Positions 36,171 through 44,880 are shown, counted from the first letter of the stretch. The stretch: 64,000 nt of DNA from Chloroflexota bacterium (GCA_018969295.1 JAGWYN010000006.1:1-64000), one strand, 5' to 3'. Numbers and translations are program-made. Notes: generated from the sequence alone by a model not told the origin.

Positions 36171-36731
36171 ATGGGGGAGAGCAGGCTGGGGTGCGGCCTG
36201 GGGGGCGGCCTGGGGGGTGTTCTGTTTGATGGGTACCAGATCCCCGGCGACGCACGGCTTCGAGAAGTTCAGGTGACCTCCGGGTGGTATATTGATTCAC
36301 TTCGTCTTCTGTACAGCGGCCCGGACGGGGAGATCCACGGGCTTGCTCTCTTGGGGGGGCAGGGTGGCGAGCGCCATCAGTTCCGGTTGGGAGAGGGCGA
36401 GTGGCTGATGGGGATCAGCGGGCGGTGCGGGATCTACATTGACAGCCTCCGCTTCCATACCAACTGGCGGGTGTCTCCGACCTATGGCGGGCCAGGGGGG
36501 GACAGAGAGTATCTATTTTGGGCTCCGGAGGGGGGCGAAGTCGTCGGTTTCTGGGGGCGTGCGGACTGGTATCTGGACGCCATTGGCATTCTGGTGCGGC
36601 CTGCGCTGGGGGGCGGTGTCGGCCAGAATGTGGGTCAGGCCCCTGGGGTGGCTGCCCAGCAGGAGCCTGACAGCGGCAATTCCAGGAATTCCAGCGCGTT
36701 GACGCCGGTAGGTTCCAGGCTGACCAGATAA
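36171..36731 (+). CDS. Jacalin-like lectin domain protein
   Basis: Protein of 186 residues of which about 140 form a beta-prism jacalin-related lectin domain. The three internal pseudo-repeats are visible: GG-x-GG-VLFDG and VTSGWYIDSLRLLY; GLALLGGQGGERHQF then LMGISGRCGIYIDSLRFHTN; and PTYGGPGGDREYLF, VVGFWGRADWYLDAIGI. GISG-x-G and YLDAIG are the carbohydrate-binding loops. There is no signal peptide, so it would be cytoplasmic or released otherwise. The last ~32 codons (Gly/Gln/Ser-rich) overlap the convergent gene by 97 bases and carry no domain. AAAGGA precedes the ATG by 12 bases. Jacalin-type lectins are common in plants but scattered in bacteria. Confidence 0.75.
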   Translation: MGESRLGCGLGGGLGGVLFDGYQIPGDARLREVQVTSGWYIDSLRLLYSGPDGEIHGLALLGGQGGERHQFRLGEGEWLMGISGRCGIYIDSLRFHTNWRVSPTYGGPGGDREYLFWAPEGGEVVGFWGRADWYLDAIGILVRPALGGGVGQNVGQAPGVAAQQEPDSGNSRNSSALTPVGSRLTR

Positions 36732-37435
36732 CGGCGCCAGGGGATGTAAAAATAGGTATATCCGCGCAGGCAGACCTGGCTGCGAATGGCTGCCAGGTCG
36801 GGGGTCTGTTCGGCCAGGGGGTTGGGGCTGAGCTGGCGCAGATCCTCCAGTGCCAGCCGTTGAATCCAGAGGCCGGTGACTGCATAGGTGGTCTCGGCGG
36901 CTCTCTGGGCGTTGATGACCAGCCTCAGTTCCTCGCCGGTTGTCGCTGGCTGGGGGGGGGGCAGATAGCGTGGCAGCAGCGCCCACGGGAGCAGGACAAA
37001 GAGCAGGAACGCCAGTGCGCGCACACGGCCTGGCTGGCTGGCCAGGTCGATCAGAACGGCGCCGATGCGGCCGAGCAAGCTGACCAACAGAAGGATCAGC
37101 CAGAGCAACAGCGAGTTGAGCAGCAGGTCGAGCAGCCCGATCTGGGTCTCTCCGGCCAGGGTGATGCGTGCGACGGGCAAGGGGAAGCCGCGCCAGCCCA
37201 GGCAGCCTGCTGCGCAGCCGGCATAGTAAGGGGGGACCCAGAAGACATAGAGGCTGGCAAAAGCCAGAAAAAATGAGGCCAGAAAGGAGAGGATTGCAAT
37301 GCGAGGCCAGTGGTTTGTCTGCTGGCGCCACCAGAGGATCACAAGGGTTACCGCCAGCCCTCCCCCTACAGCCAGCAGCAGATCGCTCCATTCGATAAAA
37401 TAGCCCAGCTGCTCGGGCAGCGGCATCGCAAACAT
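36635..37435 (-). CDS. Multi-pass membrane protein with extracytoplasmic C-terminal domain
   Basis: Protein of 266 residues that I do not recognise. Start MFAMPLPEQLGYFIEW, one base after the stop of the upstream stalk protein (coupled; the next Met is three codons on). Helices at about 12-35 (DLLLAVGGGLAVTLVILWW), 40-65, 95-125 (GLLDLLLNSLLLWLILLLVSLLG) and 133-155. The C-terminal 110 residues are soluble and may be outside the membrane, with conserved-looking VCLRGYTYFYIPWRRYLV. The end overlaps the convergent lectin gene. It is last in a run of three envelope proteins downstream of a GT-C glycosyltransferase. Confidence 0.7.
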   Translation of the reverse strand: MFAMPLPEQLGYFIEWSDLLLAVGGGLAVTLVILWWRQQTNHWPRIAILSFLASFFLAFASLYVFWVPPYYAGCAAGCLGWRGFPLPVARITLAGETQIGLLDLLLNSLLLWLILLLVSLLGRIGAVLIDLASQPGRVRALAFLLFVLLPWALLPRYLPPPQPATTGEELRLVINAQRAAETTYAVTGLWIQRLALEDLRQLSPNPLAEQTPDLAAIRSQVCLRGYTYFYIPWRRYLVSLEPTGVNALEFLELPLSGSCWAATPGA

Positions 37436-37436
37436 T

Positions 37437-40400
37437 TCAGGGCTGCCAGCAGAGGAAGGCGCGGTCCAGCGCAGCGGGCACCCCAAAGAGCGGAAAGATC
37501 TGCTCCTCCCCTGTCCAGTAGGCCAGCTGCTGGCTGCCGTCCGGGTCTCGTGTCAAAACCAGCAAGGAGGGTTGGTTCTGGCAGGCTGCAAAATCGAGCA
37601 GCGACTGCTGGCGGGGCAGCAGGTAGGAGTTGGCGACGATCGGGTCTGCGGGGGAGGCGCCTGGGGGGGGGAGTTGGAGCTGTACGAGGCCAAACCAGTC
37701 TTGTTCGCTGCTGCTGCCCAGCACAAAGCGGCTGCGGGCCAGGTGGATTCGGTCGTTCTCCTGCCAGGCCAGCCGGGGGGCCAGGAACTCAAAACGGGTC
37801 TCGGTGGCATAGGCTGTGCGGATGACGCTGGCGCCGCGCCCTGCCAGTGTGAGCAGGTTGACGGTGTTGGGGGGCTGGACGACACCGGCGGTTAAGCTGG
37901 GGTGGTCGGGGTTGTACGCCAGAAAAGCCAGCCGGGTGCGGTCGGGGCTGAGCGCCAGCGGCCCACGGTAGGAACCCATTTCGAGAAGTTGTTGTGGTCC
38001 TTCGCTGAGGATCCCTTCGCCTTGCTCGCCACGGTCCAGGCGCATTCGGAAGACGCCGGCAAAGGGTTGTTGCAGCGTGCTGTCGCTGGTGTCGACGAAG
38101 AGATCGCTGCGCGAGGGGTCTCCTGGGGTGACCAACTGGACGGCCAGCAGGTTGGGTGTCAAGGAAGTATTTTTCTGGCTGCTGGCCTGGCCCAGGAGGG
38201 TCCCGTCGGCTTGCAGCCGCAGCGAGATCTGGGCAGTGGCTGGGTCGTAGTGCCACAGCTGCCACAGGTCGAGCGCAGCGTTGGGGGTCTCGATCCACCA
38301 GAGGCCGCCGTAGGCGTCGCCGGCGACGCCGCGCAGGGTGAAATAGGGTTGGGCGACGATCTGCAGCCCGCTGCCGTCGTTGCGCAGCCAGCTGAAGGTG
38401 TTGAGTCCGCCTGCGGCCGGCGGTTCGGTGATCAGGAAACCGGCGTTGGGGTCGCTGCTCAGCCAGGCTGCACCCGTCTCATACTGCCAGAGCTGTTGGG
38501 CGCGGCCGCTGCGTTCGAGCAGGTAGAGTCCTGCTTCGCTCCGGCTGCCCAGCAGGGCGATCGCTGTTGTGTTCTCTGCGGCCACTGCGGGCAGTGCCAG
38601 CTCTCGGACTCGTTCTGCCTGGGGGGCGGCTGCGATCCGCAGCCGTGTGGCCTGCTGGGTTGTGCCAGCCCCGCTGTCGGTCGCGGCCGGTGTGGCCAGA
38701 TAGGTGAGTGTGCCAGGCCAGAGCAGGGAGCTGTTGGCCGGCACCCACTCGCTGTCAGGGCTGCCGAGCAGCGGGCCCCAGATTTCCACCACTGCCTCGC
38801 GCACGTCGAGCTGCAGGGGGGTGCCGTCTGCGGCGGTGGCGGCCAAAGGCAGCGCTGGGTCTGGTGGGATGGCCTCTCCACCGAGGGTGACGATCTGTTC
38901 GTCCTCTGCCGGGGGGGGGGCTGTGCCATACGCTGGCTCGGCGACGGCGGGCAGCCGGATGACGGGGGTGACCAGAGGGGTCGGCAAGGGGGTTGCAGTG
39001 GGCAGGGTGGCCAACAGCGCTGTGGGGGCTGTCTCCTGTTCTGCGGCCGACGGACCTTCCAGCGAGGTTCCATCGGCGCGGTAGCGGGGTACTTTGCTCA
39101 GATCGTCGTAAGGGATGACCAGTTGGGTGGCCACCCAGCCGAGCACTTCGGTGCGACCGTCGGTGACGGTGGCCGCTCGGATCAGCAGCCAATCTCCGGC
39201 TTCGGTGATTCCAAAGATGGCGACGGGGACCCCATTTTCCAACCCGGCGATGACGACATAGGCCGTGCCGGGCCCGCCGCGCAGCCGGGCGGTCTCGCTC
39301 AAGAGCATGTAGCCGGTCACCGGTGGCTGTGCGTCGGGGGCAATTGCCGGGATGGGCAGCGGCTTTTCGGTGGGGGTCGGGGTCGGTGTCTCGGTCGGGG
39401 TTGGTGTCCAGGTCGGGGTGGCTGTCGGCTGTGGCGTCTCGGTGGGGGTGGATGTGGCGGTGGGGGTATCTGTCGGGGTCGGTGTGAAGGTGGGGGTGGC
39501 TGTGGAAGTCGGTTCCAGAGTCGGGTTGAGGACGGCTGTATCGCCGCCAAGGTCAGTGTCCAGGGTCAGGGTCAGGGGATCGCCGTTGGCCAGCACTGTA
39601 TTCTCTGCCAGGATCGGCGTCGGCGTTGCGGTCGGGCGGGGTGGCGCGGGCGTCACCAGACCTGCGCTGCTGGCGAGCAGCACAGGTGCGATCGACTGCA
39701 GGATGTACCGATCGGAGCTGCTCTCCAGAGCAAAGATGGCTTCATAGCTGCGGTTGCGGTCGGCGTTGTCAAAAAAACGCAGGCGTTCCGAGCGGCTTCC
39801 GTCCTGGATTTCCCGGTCGATCTCGTTGACGTACACGGCCATCCAGTCGCCTGGGAGGGCCAGCCCGAGATCGAAAAGTTCATTGAGCAGGTCAATCCGG
39901 GCCACCAAAGACTGGGCACGGCTGGCTTCGCCCCGTTGCAACTGGGCCAGGAGGGTGGCCAGGGTGCTCAGCGGTGTCGGCTGGACTTCGGCCTGGGCCA
40001 GCCGATAGCCGGCCAGACGGGGTGCGGCCTGGGGGTCTGTTGCAGCGGCTGTGGCGGGCTGCCAGCGGGTGCGCAGCTGTTGGCGGGCAAAGGGGGGCTG
40101 TTCGATAAAAATGGCTGCGGCGCCGTCTGGGGTCTGAAAGGCGCTGTTCAGGGGGCTAGCGACCAGCAGATCGGGCAGGGAGTGGTCTGCGCTGGCTTCG
40201 AGTGTAACGGTGCTTTCTACGGCGTTGAAGTTCCACTGTGGGTCGCTGTCGCTGGTCCAAAGCTGCACAAACGGTGCACCGGGCAGGGGCTGTGTCCACA
40301 GCGATGCCTGGAGCCTGGCACTGGCTTCGGGGCGTTCGATCAAGACGATCTGGGAGATTCCCTGGGCGTCTACGGCCAGGGTGCCGGCCTGGATACCTGC

Positions 40401-41003
40401 CGAGAAGGGGGCAGGGGCTGTGTTCTGGCTGGGCTCCAACAGCAGTTGGCCCACGATCTGGTCGCCCGCAGCTGTGCTGCGCCAGAACAACATCGGCAGT
40501 GTGGTGCCTTCGGGGGTGCGCGGTGCGATGAAGGCTGCCCAGGGGTCGGTGGCCAGTGGAAAATAGCTGGCTGCGACGAAGAGCAGCCCTTGTTCGTGCG
40601 CCAGCCGCTCGGCCAGCGCTGCCGCCCGTTCGGGGGTAAAGTCGAGGGCTGCCAATGTGTTGAGCCCCTGGAGGGCGAGCTGGTAGTACCGATCGGCCCA
40701 TTCGGCTGCGCTGGCGGGCGTCGCTGTCGGTGTCGAGGTCAACGTGGGGGTGAAGGTCGGCGCAGGGGTTTCGGTGGCCGTGGCCGACGGCGTGGGGGTG
40801 AAGGTGGCTGCAAAGACCTGGCGCATCGCTTCGGCGGTGGCGGCCGCCTGTTGGGCCAGCGACAGGCCGTTGGAGCGGCCAAGCTGGAAGGCGGCGACTG
40901 CCACAAAGAGAAGCAGAAGCAGGAGCAGCGCGATCCCGCCAAGCCATTTGAGCTGGCGGCGGTTGGGCAACGGCAAGGTAGGTGGCAGCGGTTTCTGGTT
41001 CAT
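37437..41003 (-). CDS. Large membrane-anchored stalk protein with SH3-like and propeller-like regions
   Basis: Protein of 1188 residues. MNQKPLPPTLPLPNRRQ is a short cytoplasmic tail, followed by a transmembrane helix (WLGGIALLLLLLLFVAVAAF) that orients the rest outside. Two Thr/Pro-rich stalks (about 65-100 and 480-570) contain repeated TPT/TET units. Between them is a mixed alpha/beta region. A bacterial SH3-like domain follows the second stalk (TARLRGGPGTAYVVIAGLENG, WLLIRAATV, LGWVATQLV), which could bind cell wall. The C-terminal ~450 residues have WD/propeller-like blades (LALSPDRTRLAFLAYNPD, PQQLLEMGSYRGP). Start at 41003, eight bases after the upstream gene stop. Function is unknown; a cell-surface sensor or adhesin fits the layout. 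Confidence 0.78.
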   Translation of the reverse strand: MNQKPLPPTLPLPNRRQLKWLGGIALLLLLLLFVAVAAFQLGRSNGLSLAQQAAATAEAMRQVFAATFTPTPSATATETPAPTFTPTLTSTPTATPASAAEWADRYYQLALQGLNTLAALDFTPERAAALAERLAHEQGLLFVAASYFPLATDPWAAFIAPRTPEGTTLPMLFWRSTAAGDQIVGQLLLEPSQNTAPAPFSAGIQAGTLAVDAQGISQIVLIERPEASARLQASLWTQPLPGAPFVQLWTSDSDPQWNFNAVESTVTLEASADHSLPDLLVASPLNSAFQTPDGAAAIFIEQPPFARQQLRTRWQPATAAATDPQAAPRLAGYRLAQAEVQPTPLSTLATLLAQLQRGEASRAQSLVARIDLLNELFDLGLALPGDWMAVYVNEIDREIQDGSRSERLRFFDNADRNRSYEAIFALESSSDRYILQSIAPVLLASSAGLVTPAPPRPTATPTPILAENTVLANGDPLTLTLDTDLGGDTAVLNPTLEPTSTATPTFTPTPTDTPTATSTPTETPQPTATPTWTPTPTETPTPTPTEKPLPIPAIAPDAQPPVTGYMLLSETARLRGGPGTAYVVIAGLENGVPVAIFGITEAGDWLLIRAATVTDGRTEVLGWVATQLVIPYDDLSKVPRYRADGTSLEGPSAAEQETAPTALLATLPTATPLPTPLVTPVIRLPAVAEPAYGTAPPPAEDEQIVTLGGEAIPPDPALPLAATAADGTPLQLDVREAVVEIWGPLLGSPDSEWVPANSSLLWPGTLTYLATPAATDSGAGTTQQATRLRIAAAPQAERVRELALPAVAAENTTAIALLGSRSEAGLYLLERSGRAQQLWQYETGAAWLSSDPNAGFLITEPPAAGGLNTFSWLRNDGSGLQIVAQPYFTLRGVAGDAYGGLWWIETPNAALDLWQLWHYDPATAQISLRLQADGTLLGQASSQKNTSLTPNLLAVQLVTPGDPSRSDLFVDTSDSTLQQPFAGVFRMRLDRGEQGEGILSEGPQQLLEMGSYRGPLALSPDRTRLAFLAYNPDHPSLTAGVVQPPNTVNLLTLAGRGASVIRTAYATETRFEFLAPRLAWQENDRIHLARSRFVLGSSSEQDWFGLVQLQLPPPGASPADPIVANSYLLPRQQSLLDFAACQNQPSLLVLTRDPDGSQQLAYWTGEEQIFPLFGVPAALDRAFLCWQP
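39366..39531 (-). repeat. Thr/Pro stalk-coding repeat
   Basis: Imperfect hexamer repeats (GGTGTG/GGTCGG family on the plus strand) encode alternating Thr-Pro, Thr-Glu-Thr units of the second stalk of the large surface protein. Low-complexity DNA of this kind is prone to length change. Confidence 0.7.
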
Positions 41004-41011
41004 GGGTTTGT

Positions 41012-41785
41012 TCAATTGGCGATCGTCAAGGTGACCCGGCAAGGGGGAGGGAAGTTGCCGGTCTGGTCCACCACGGTCAGCTGAAAAGTCCACGGCCCGT
41101 TGGCAAGGCCGCGTGTGTTGATGCTGGCAAGCGTGTCGTTGAAAACCTGGCCGCGGCCATCGGTCAGATAGGTAAACCCCTGTTCGGCGTTGATGCCGGG
41201 GGCGAACTCGATCTTGTAGTAGTTGAACTGGTCGTGAGCGGCGGTGCCGACCAGCGCCAGAACACCGCTGACCGTCGCGTTGTTGCTCGGCGCAGAGATT
41301 GTAGAACGGCTGTCCGGGCAGCCTCCAGGAAGGTTGCTGGGCGCTGCTGCCGGGGCTGGTGGGGCGGTGGGCACCAGGGCAGTTTGGGTTGCCTGCAGCG
41401 GCTCAGGGGTGGGGGCTGTCAGGGTCGGTGTGAGGGTGGGCAGCGGTGTCGAGGTCTCTGTGACAGGCAGGGGGGTATTGGTTGGGGTGATCTCCAGCGC
41501 AAACTGGGCGGGGAGCGTGGGCTGTGCGGCAGGTTCGAGCACCAACGCGCGCGGCACCGTGTTGCCGGCAAAATAGGTGATCCCCATGACGAGCAGCAGA
41601 AAGAGGGCGACCACGAAGATATTGTGCAGATCCTGGACGGCCCGTTCGCGTTCCAAAGAAAAAAGTGCCTGGCGGCGTTCGCTGCGCACCTGCCAGAGCC
41701 GGTAGAGTTGGAGGAGTGCAGTCAACCCACAGGCCAGGTAGATGTAGGGGGCATAGGTTGCAAAGAGTTGAAAAATCGTCACCAT
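41012..41785 (-). CDS. Two-helix membrane protein with Thr/Pro stalk and Ig-like C-terminal domain
   Basis: Protein of 257 residues. Helix 1 (about 5-28, FATYAPYIYLACGLTALLQLY) and helix 2 (about 53-75, DLHNIFVVALFLLLVMGITYF) flank a charged SERRQALFSLERERAVQDL loop. A Thr/Pro linker (about 95-150) leads to a ~100-residue domain, ISAPSNNATVSGVLALVGTA to WTFQLTVVDQTGN, resembling an Ig-like/cadherin-like fold found on many Chloroflexota surface proteins. No enzyme motif is visible. It is followed eight bases later by the large stalk protein, and the two probably form a complex in one operon. A 173-base gap separates it from the upstream GT-C gene. Confidence 0.72.
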   Translation of the reverse strand: MVTIFQLFATYAPYIYLACGLTALLQLYRLWQVRSERRQALFSLERERAVQDLHNIFVVALFLLLVMGITYFAGNTVPRALVLEPAAQPTLPAQFALEITPTNTPLPVTETSTPLPTLTPTLTAPTPEPLQATQTALVPTAPPAPAAAPSNLPGGCPDSRSTISAPSNNATVSGVLALVGTAAHDQFNYYKIEFAPGINAEQGFTYLTDGRGQVFNDTLASINTRGLANGPWTFQLTVVDQTGNFPPPCRVTLTIAN

Positions 41786-41857
41786 AAAAATTTTTGACTG
41801 TCAACCAGACACAGGCCATCCCCAGACGGCTCCAGACAGGTTTCTGTATCATACAAT

Positions 41858-41879
41858 GACTGGGGCGATTGCCCCAGTC
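41858..41879 (-). other. Stem-loop downstream of the GT-C gene
   Basis: Perfect 9-bp stem GACTGGGGC / GCCCCAGTC with a GATT loop, in the 173-base gap between the GT-C gene and the two-helix protein gene. There is no T-run, so it may be a weak terminator or an RNA end-stabiliser. Confidence 0.4.
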
Positions 41880-41958
41880 TGGCAGGGGATTCGAGTGGGC
41901 TCGGGTGGGGGGAGAAGGCGAGAGGAGCCGGCAGAGGGGGTGGGGCGGCCTTTGTGCG

Positions 41959-43329
41959 TCACAACAAGGCGGGTCGGATCACGCCGACCAGGGCGTAGAG
42001 GCTCAAGGCAGCGAGCAGGGCCAGGAGGAGCGCGCCGGCGGGCCGCCGCCAGCTGGCGGGCAGCAGGTTGGCCAGCCCTTCGATCCAGAGCACGGCTGCG
42101 GCGGCAAGCGCTGGAAAGAGCAATCTGCCTTGGTCGGTGCCGAGGGCCAGCAGCGAGTAGTTCCAGATGCTGGCGGCGGTGCTGAGGAAGGCGAGGCCGA
42201 GCAGGGCCAGCACCTCTTGCTGGGCGCGGGGCTGCCGCCACCCGCTGCGCACCCAGCCAGCAGTGCTGGCGGCGGTCAGCCCAGCCAGCAGCCAGTAGAC
42301 CCAGTTGGCCATTGGGAGATGGCCGGCTCCCCCGAATTTGCCCCAAAAGGAGACAAACCAGCCGCTCAGCAGCCAGCGGGTGTCTGCCCAGCCCCAGGGG
42401 GTGAGCCGCTGGTCGACTGTCTGGCGCACCAGTTCCAGCCCGAGGGGGTCGCCGTAGAGCTGCCAGTTGCGCAGGAGCCAGGGGCTGGCCAGCAGCAGTG
42501 CGGGCAGAAAGACCGCCAGACTGCTTGACAGCCAGCGGGCCCGCCAGGCTGTTGAGCAGGCAGTCCCGCCGTGCTGGGCCGCAGGCAGAGGGGCATTGTG
42601 CAGGCTGCCTGCCAAAAGCGCCAGGCCGACCGCTGGCCACAGCGCAGCGGTGCTGACCTTGGTGAGCAACCCGGCGCCCAGGGCCAGCGGTGTCCACCAG
42701 CCTGCCCGCCAGTCGCCGTTGGCGCGATAGATGGCCAGCGCCCCCCACAGCGCCAGTGTGCCGAAGAGGGCTGCGGTGCTGTCGTTGTTGATCGCGCTGC
42801 CGATGAACACGAACTCGGGCAGCAGGGCGACCAGGCCGGTAGCGGCCAGCACCCGGCCTGGCCGTTCTGGCCAGACTGTGCGCGCCAGCCCGTACGCTGC
42901 GGCCACAGTCGCTGTGCTTGTCAGGACTGACCAGAGCCTTGCCAGGTGGAAGGAGAGCACAGCTCCCTGCCAGGGCCAGTTTTCTTGGTCGGTGTGGAGA
43001 AAAAAATTGGGGGACCAGCCGTCTGCGGTTGGCTGCAGCTGGACCTGAGGGTTGGGGTGCAGAAAGTCGTTGCCCGGCTCGGCCAGCAGCGCCAGCAGCG
43101 CTGCTCCGATGTGGGCCAGGGGCGGATGTTTGCCCTGGGTCATCCATGGGCCTGTGGGCAGCTGCTGTTCCTGGGCGAGGTACACGACCAGCGCCCAGTG
43201 GTCCGCTTCGTCTGGAGCCTCGGCGATCGGGTTCCAGACGCTGTAGGCCAGGGCCAGACAGAGGTGTGCTGCCACCAGCAGCAGGGCTGTGTGCCACGTG
43301 CTCTGGCCGAGGAGGCTGGGGGGATTCAC
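41959..43329 (-). CDS. GT-C membrane glycosyltransferase-like protein (PMT/ArnT/DUF2142-like)
   Basis: Protein of 456 residues with about 10-12 transmembrane helices. The first outside loop carries acidic DEADH (residues 40-44) in PIAEAPDEADHWALV, the position of the catalytic acid in GT-C enzymes such as PMT and ArnT. Other marks are LLPEFVFIGSAINNDSTAALF and the late ALGTDQGRLLFPALAA, typical of DUF2142/ArnT-like proteins. Such enzymes transfer sugars from polyprenyl-phosphate donors to proteins or lipids outside the membrane. The GTG start overlaps the MalY-type gene stop by four bases. It lies directly upstream of genes encoding Thr/Pro-rich stalk proteins, which are plausible O-glycosylation substrates (inference). 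Confidence 0.72.
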   Translation of the reverse strand: MNPPSLLGQSTWHTALLLVAAHLCLALAYSVWNPIAEAPDEADHWALVVYLAQEQQLPTGPWMTQGKHPPLAHIGAALLALLAEPGNDFLHPNPQVQLQPTADGWSPNFFLHTDQENWPWQGAVLSFHLARLWSVLTSTATVAAAYGLARTVWPERPGRVLAATGLVALLPEFVFIGSAINNDSTAALFGTLALWGALAIYRANGDWRAGWWTPLALGAGLLTKVSTAALWPAVGLALLAGSLHNAPLPAAQHGGTACSTAWRARWLSSSLAVFLPALLLASPWLLRNWQLYGDPLGLELVRQTVDQRLTPWGWADTRWLLSGWFVSFWGKFGGAGHLPMANWVYWLLAGLTAASTAGWVRSGWRQPRAQQEVLALLGLAFLSTAASIWNYSLLALGTDQGRLLFPALAAAAVLWIEGLANLLPASWRRPAGALLLALLAALSLYALVGVIRPALL

Positions 43330-44483
43330 ACCAGGGCGGCTCGCAGCCGGTGCAGCCCTTCTTCCAGGGTTGAGCGTGGGCAGCCAAAGTTGAGCCGCAC
43401 AAAGCCTTCGCCGCCGGCCCCAAACCAGGCTCCTTCGTTGACAGCCACCTTGGCGTTGGCCAGCAAAAAGTCAGCGACCTTGCCTTCGGTCGCCCGTTGA
43501 TGCAAGTCCAGCCAGAGCAGATAGGTGCTTTCTGGGAACGTGGTGCCGACGCCGGGCAGCTCTTGTTCGATAAAGTGAACTGCGAAATCTCGGTTGGCGG
43601 TCAGATAGTGCTGCAGCGCAGCCAGCCACTCTGCGCAGGCGGTGTAGGCGGTGGTGGCAGCGACCATGCCGAAGAGGTTGATGTGGGGGACGATTCCAGC
43701 CATGCTGGCTTCGACCTGACGGCGCAGGGCGGGGTTTTGGACGATGGCAAAGCTGGCGCCCAGCCCGGGAACATTGAAGCTCTTGCTGGGGGCCATCAAC
43801 GTGATGGTGCGCTGGGCAATTTCTGGGTCCAGGCTGGCGATTGGGAGATGCTGGGTCGTGCCGAGCAGCAGGTCGCAGTGGATCTCGTCGGAGCAGATCA
43901 CCAGGTTTCGCTCGGCGCAAAATGCGGCGATTTCGGTCAGCTCGGCGCCAGTGAAAGAGCGGCCGACGGGGTTGTGCGGGTTGCAGAGCAGGAAGAGCCG
44001 GGTCTCGGGCGTGCAGGCTGCGGCCAGCCCCGCCATGTCCAGCTCATAGCGAATCCGGTGCCCCTGACGGACTGCACGCAGCGGGGCCGACTGCAGCGTC
44101 CGTCCCTGGTTGACCGGGGCGGTCAAAAAGGGCCCGTAGACGGGGGTATAGGTCAGAACGCCGTCGCCTGGGGCGCCGACCGCACGGCTGACGACATTGA
44201 GCCCGCAGACCAGCCCGGGCAGCAGCACGATCTCCTCCGGGCGGATCTCCCAACGGTAGAGCTGCGCCATCCGTTCGACCAGGGTCTGTTTGAGCGTTTT
44301 GGATTCAAGCCCGTAGCCAAAAACTCCCTGGTGGGCCCGCTCTGCCAGCGCTGCTGTGATCGGGGGGGGGGCTGCGAAATCCATATCGGCCACCCACATG
44401 GGCAACACGTCCGGGGCAAAATAGCCCCATTTTACACTGTCCGAACTGCGTCGGTCGATGACCTGGTCAAAATTGTAGTCCAT
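43326..44483 (-). CDS. MalY/PatB-family PLP-dependent aminotransferase or cystathionine beta-lyase
   Basis: Fold-type I PLP enzyme of 385 residues. The start MDYNFDQVIDRRSSDSVKW is the canonical MalY/PatB opening. Cofactor contacts are readable: LCNPHNPVGR, LVICSDEIHCDLLL (Asp and following Tyr/His region), and the PLP Lys in TLMAPSKSFNVPGLGASF. FAPDVLPMWVADMDF is the substrate-recognition motif of the C-S lyase subfamily, which cleaves cystathionine or cysteine conjugates to pyruvate, ammonia and a thiol. It lies 55 bases after mrpG and overlaps the GT-C gene. Whether it is metabolically linked to either neighbour is unclear. Confidence 0.9.
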   Translation of the reverse strand: MDYNFDQVIDRRSSDSVKWGYFAPDVLPMWVADMDFAAPPPITAALAERAHQGVFGYGLESKTLKQTLVERMAQLYRWEIRPEEIVLLPGLVCGLNVVSRAVGAPGDGVLTYTPVYGPFLTAPVNQGRTLQSAPLRAVRQGHRIRYELDMAGLAAACTPETRLFLLCNPHNPVGRSFTGAELTEIAAFCAERNLVICSDEIHCDLLLGTTQHLPIASLDPEIAQRTITLMAPSKSFNVPGLGASFAIVQNPALRRQVEASMAGIVPHINLFGMVAATTAYTACAEWLAALQHYLTANRDFAVHFIEQELPGVGTTFPESTYLLWLDLHQRATEGKVADFLLANAKVAVNEGAWFGAGGEGFVRLNFGCPRSTLEEGLHRLRAALV

Positions 44484-44538
44484 CACAAATCCGATCGGTG
44501 GGGTGTGCCTGTCTGGGCACAGTGGGTGGTTGGGGCCT

Positions 44539-44880
44539 TCAAGGAGGTGGGTCGGTATTTTGAGCCATCTCGTCGTAGTGGAGCTGGTTCTTTTTGGGGC
44601 GGCTGGTGCGGTAAGCTGCGCGTGCGATCGCCGAGGAGGCGATCGGCAGCGTGGCAAAGAGGAGTCCAATCAAGAGCAGGACCCGGTAGAGCACGAATTC
44701 ATTGAAGAAAAACAGTCCGGCTGCCAGCAGCAGGCCGCCGATGCCCACGGTCGACGCTTTGCCTCCAGCGTGCATGCGCGAAAAGACATCGGGCAGACGC
44801 ACGATTCCGATCGAGGAGACAACCATGAAGGCGACACCGACGGCTGCCAACAGCAGGACGATCTGCTCTGAGCGTGACAT
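44539..44880 (-). CDS. mrpG: Na+/H+ antiporter subunit MrpG
   Basis: Small three-helix subunit of 113 residues (VLLLAAVGVAFMVVSSIGIVRL; VGIGGLLLAAGLFF; RVLLLIGLLFATLPIASSA). The conserved LPDVFSRMHAGGKAST loop is diagnostic of MnhG/MrpG. It completes the antiporter complex in the cytoplasmic membrane. It follows mrpF by six bases and is the last mrp gene. The C-terminal tail is polar (KKNQLHYDEMAQNTD). Confidence 0.95.
   Translation of the reverse strand: MSRSEQIVLLLAAVGVAFMVVSSIGIVRLPDVFSRMHAGGKASTVGIGGLLLAAGLFFFNEFVLYRVLLLIGLLFATLPIASSAIARAAYRTSRPKKNQLHYDEMAQNTDPPP

Noticed and set aside
39366..39531. CRISPR-like array
   Set aside because: The repeats are short, imperfect and in frame, encoding Thr/Pro units; there are no spacers or cas genes.
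37902..41084. 1060-codon plus-strand open frame opposite the large stalk protein
   Set aside because: Composition is Gly/Gln/Cys-rich with no domain; it is the shadow of the minus-strand gene, whose Thr/Pro codons and GC bias remove stops on the other strand.
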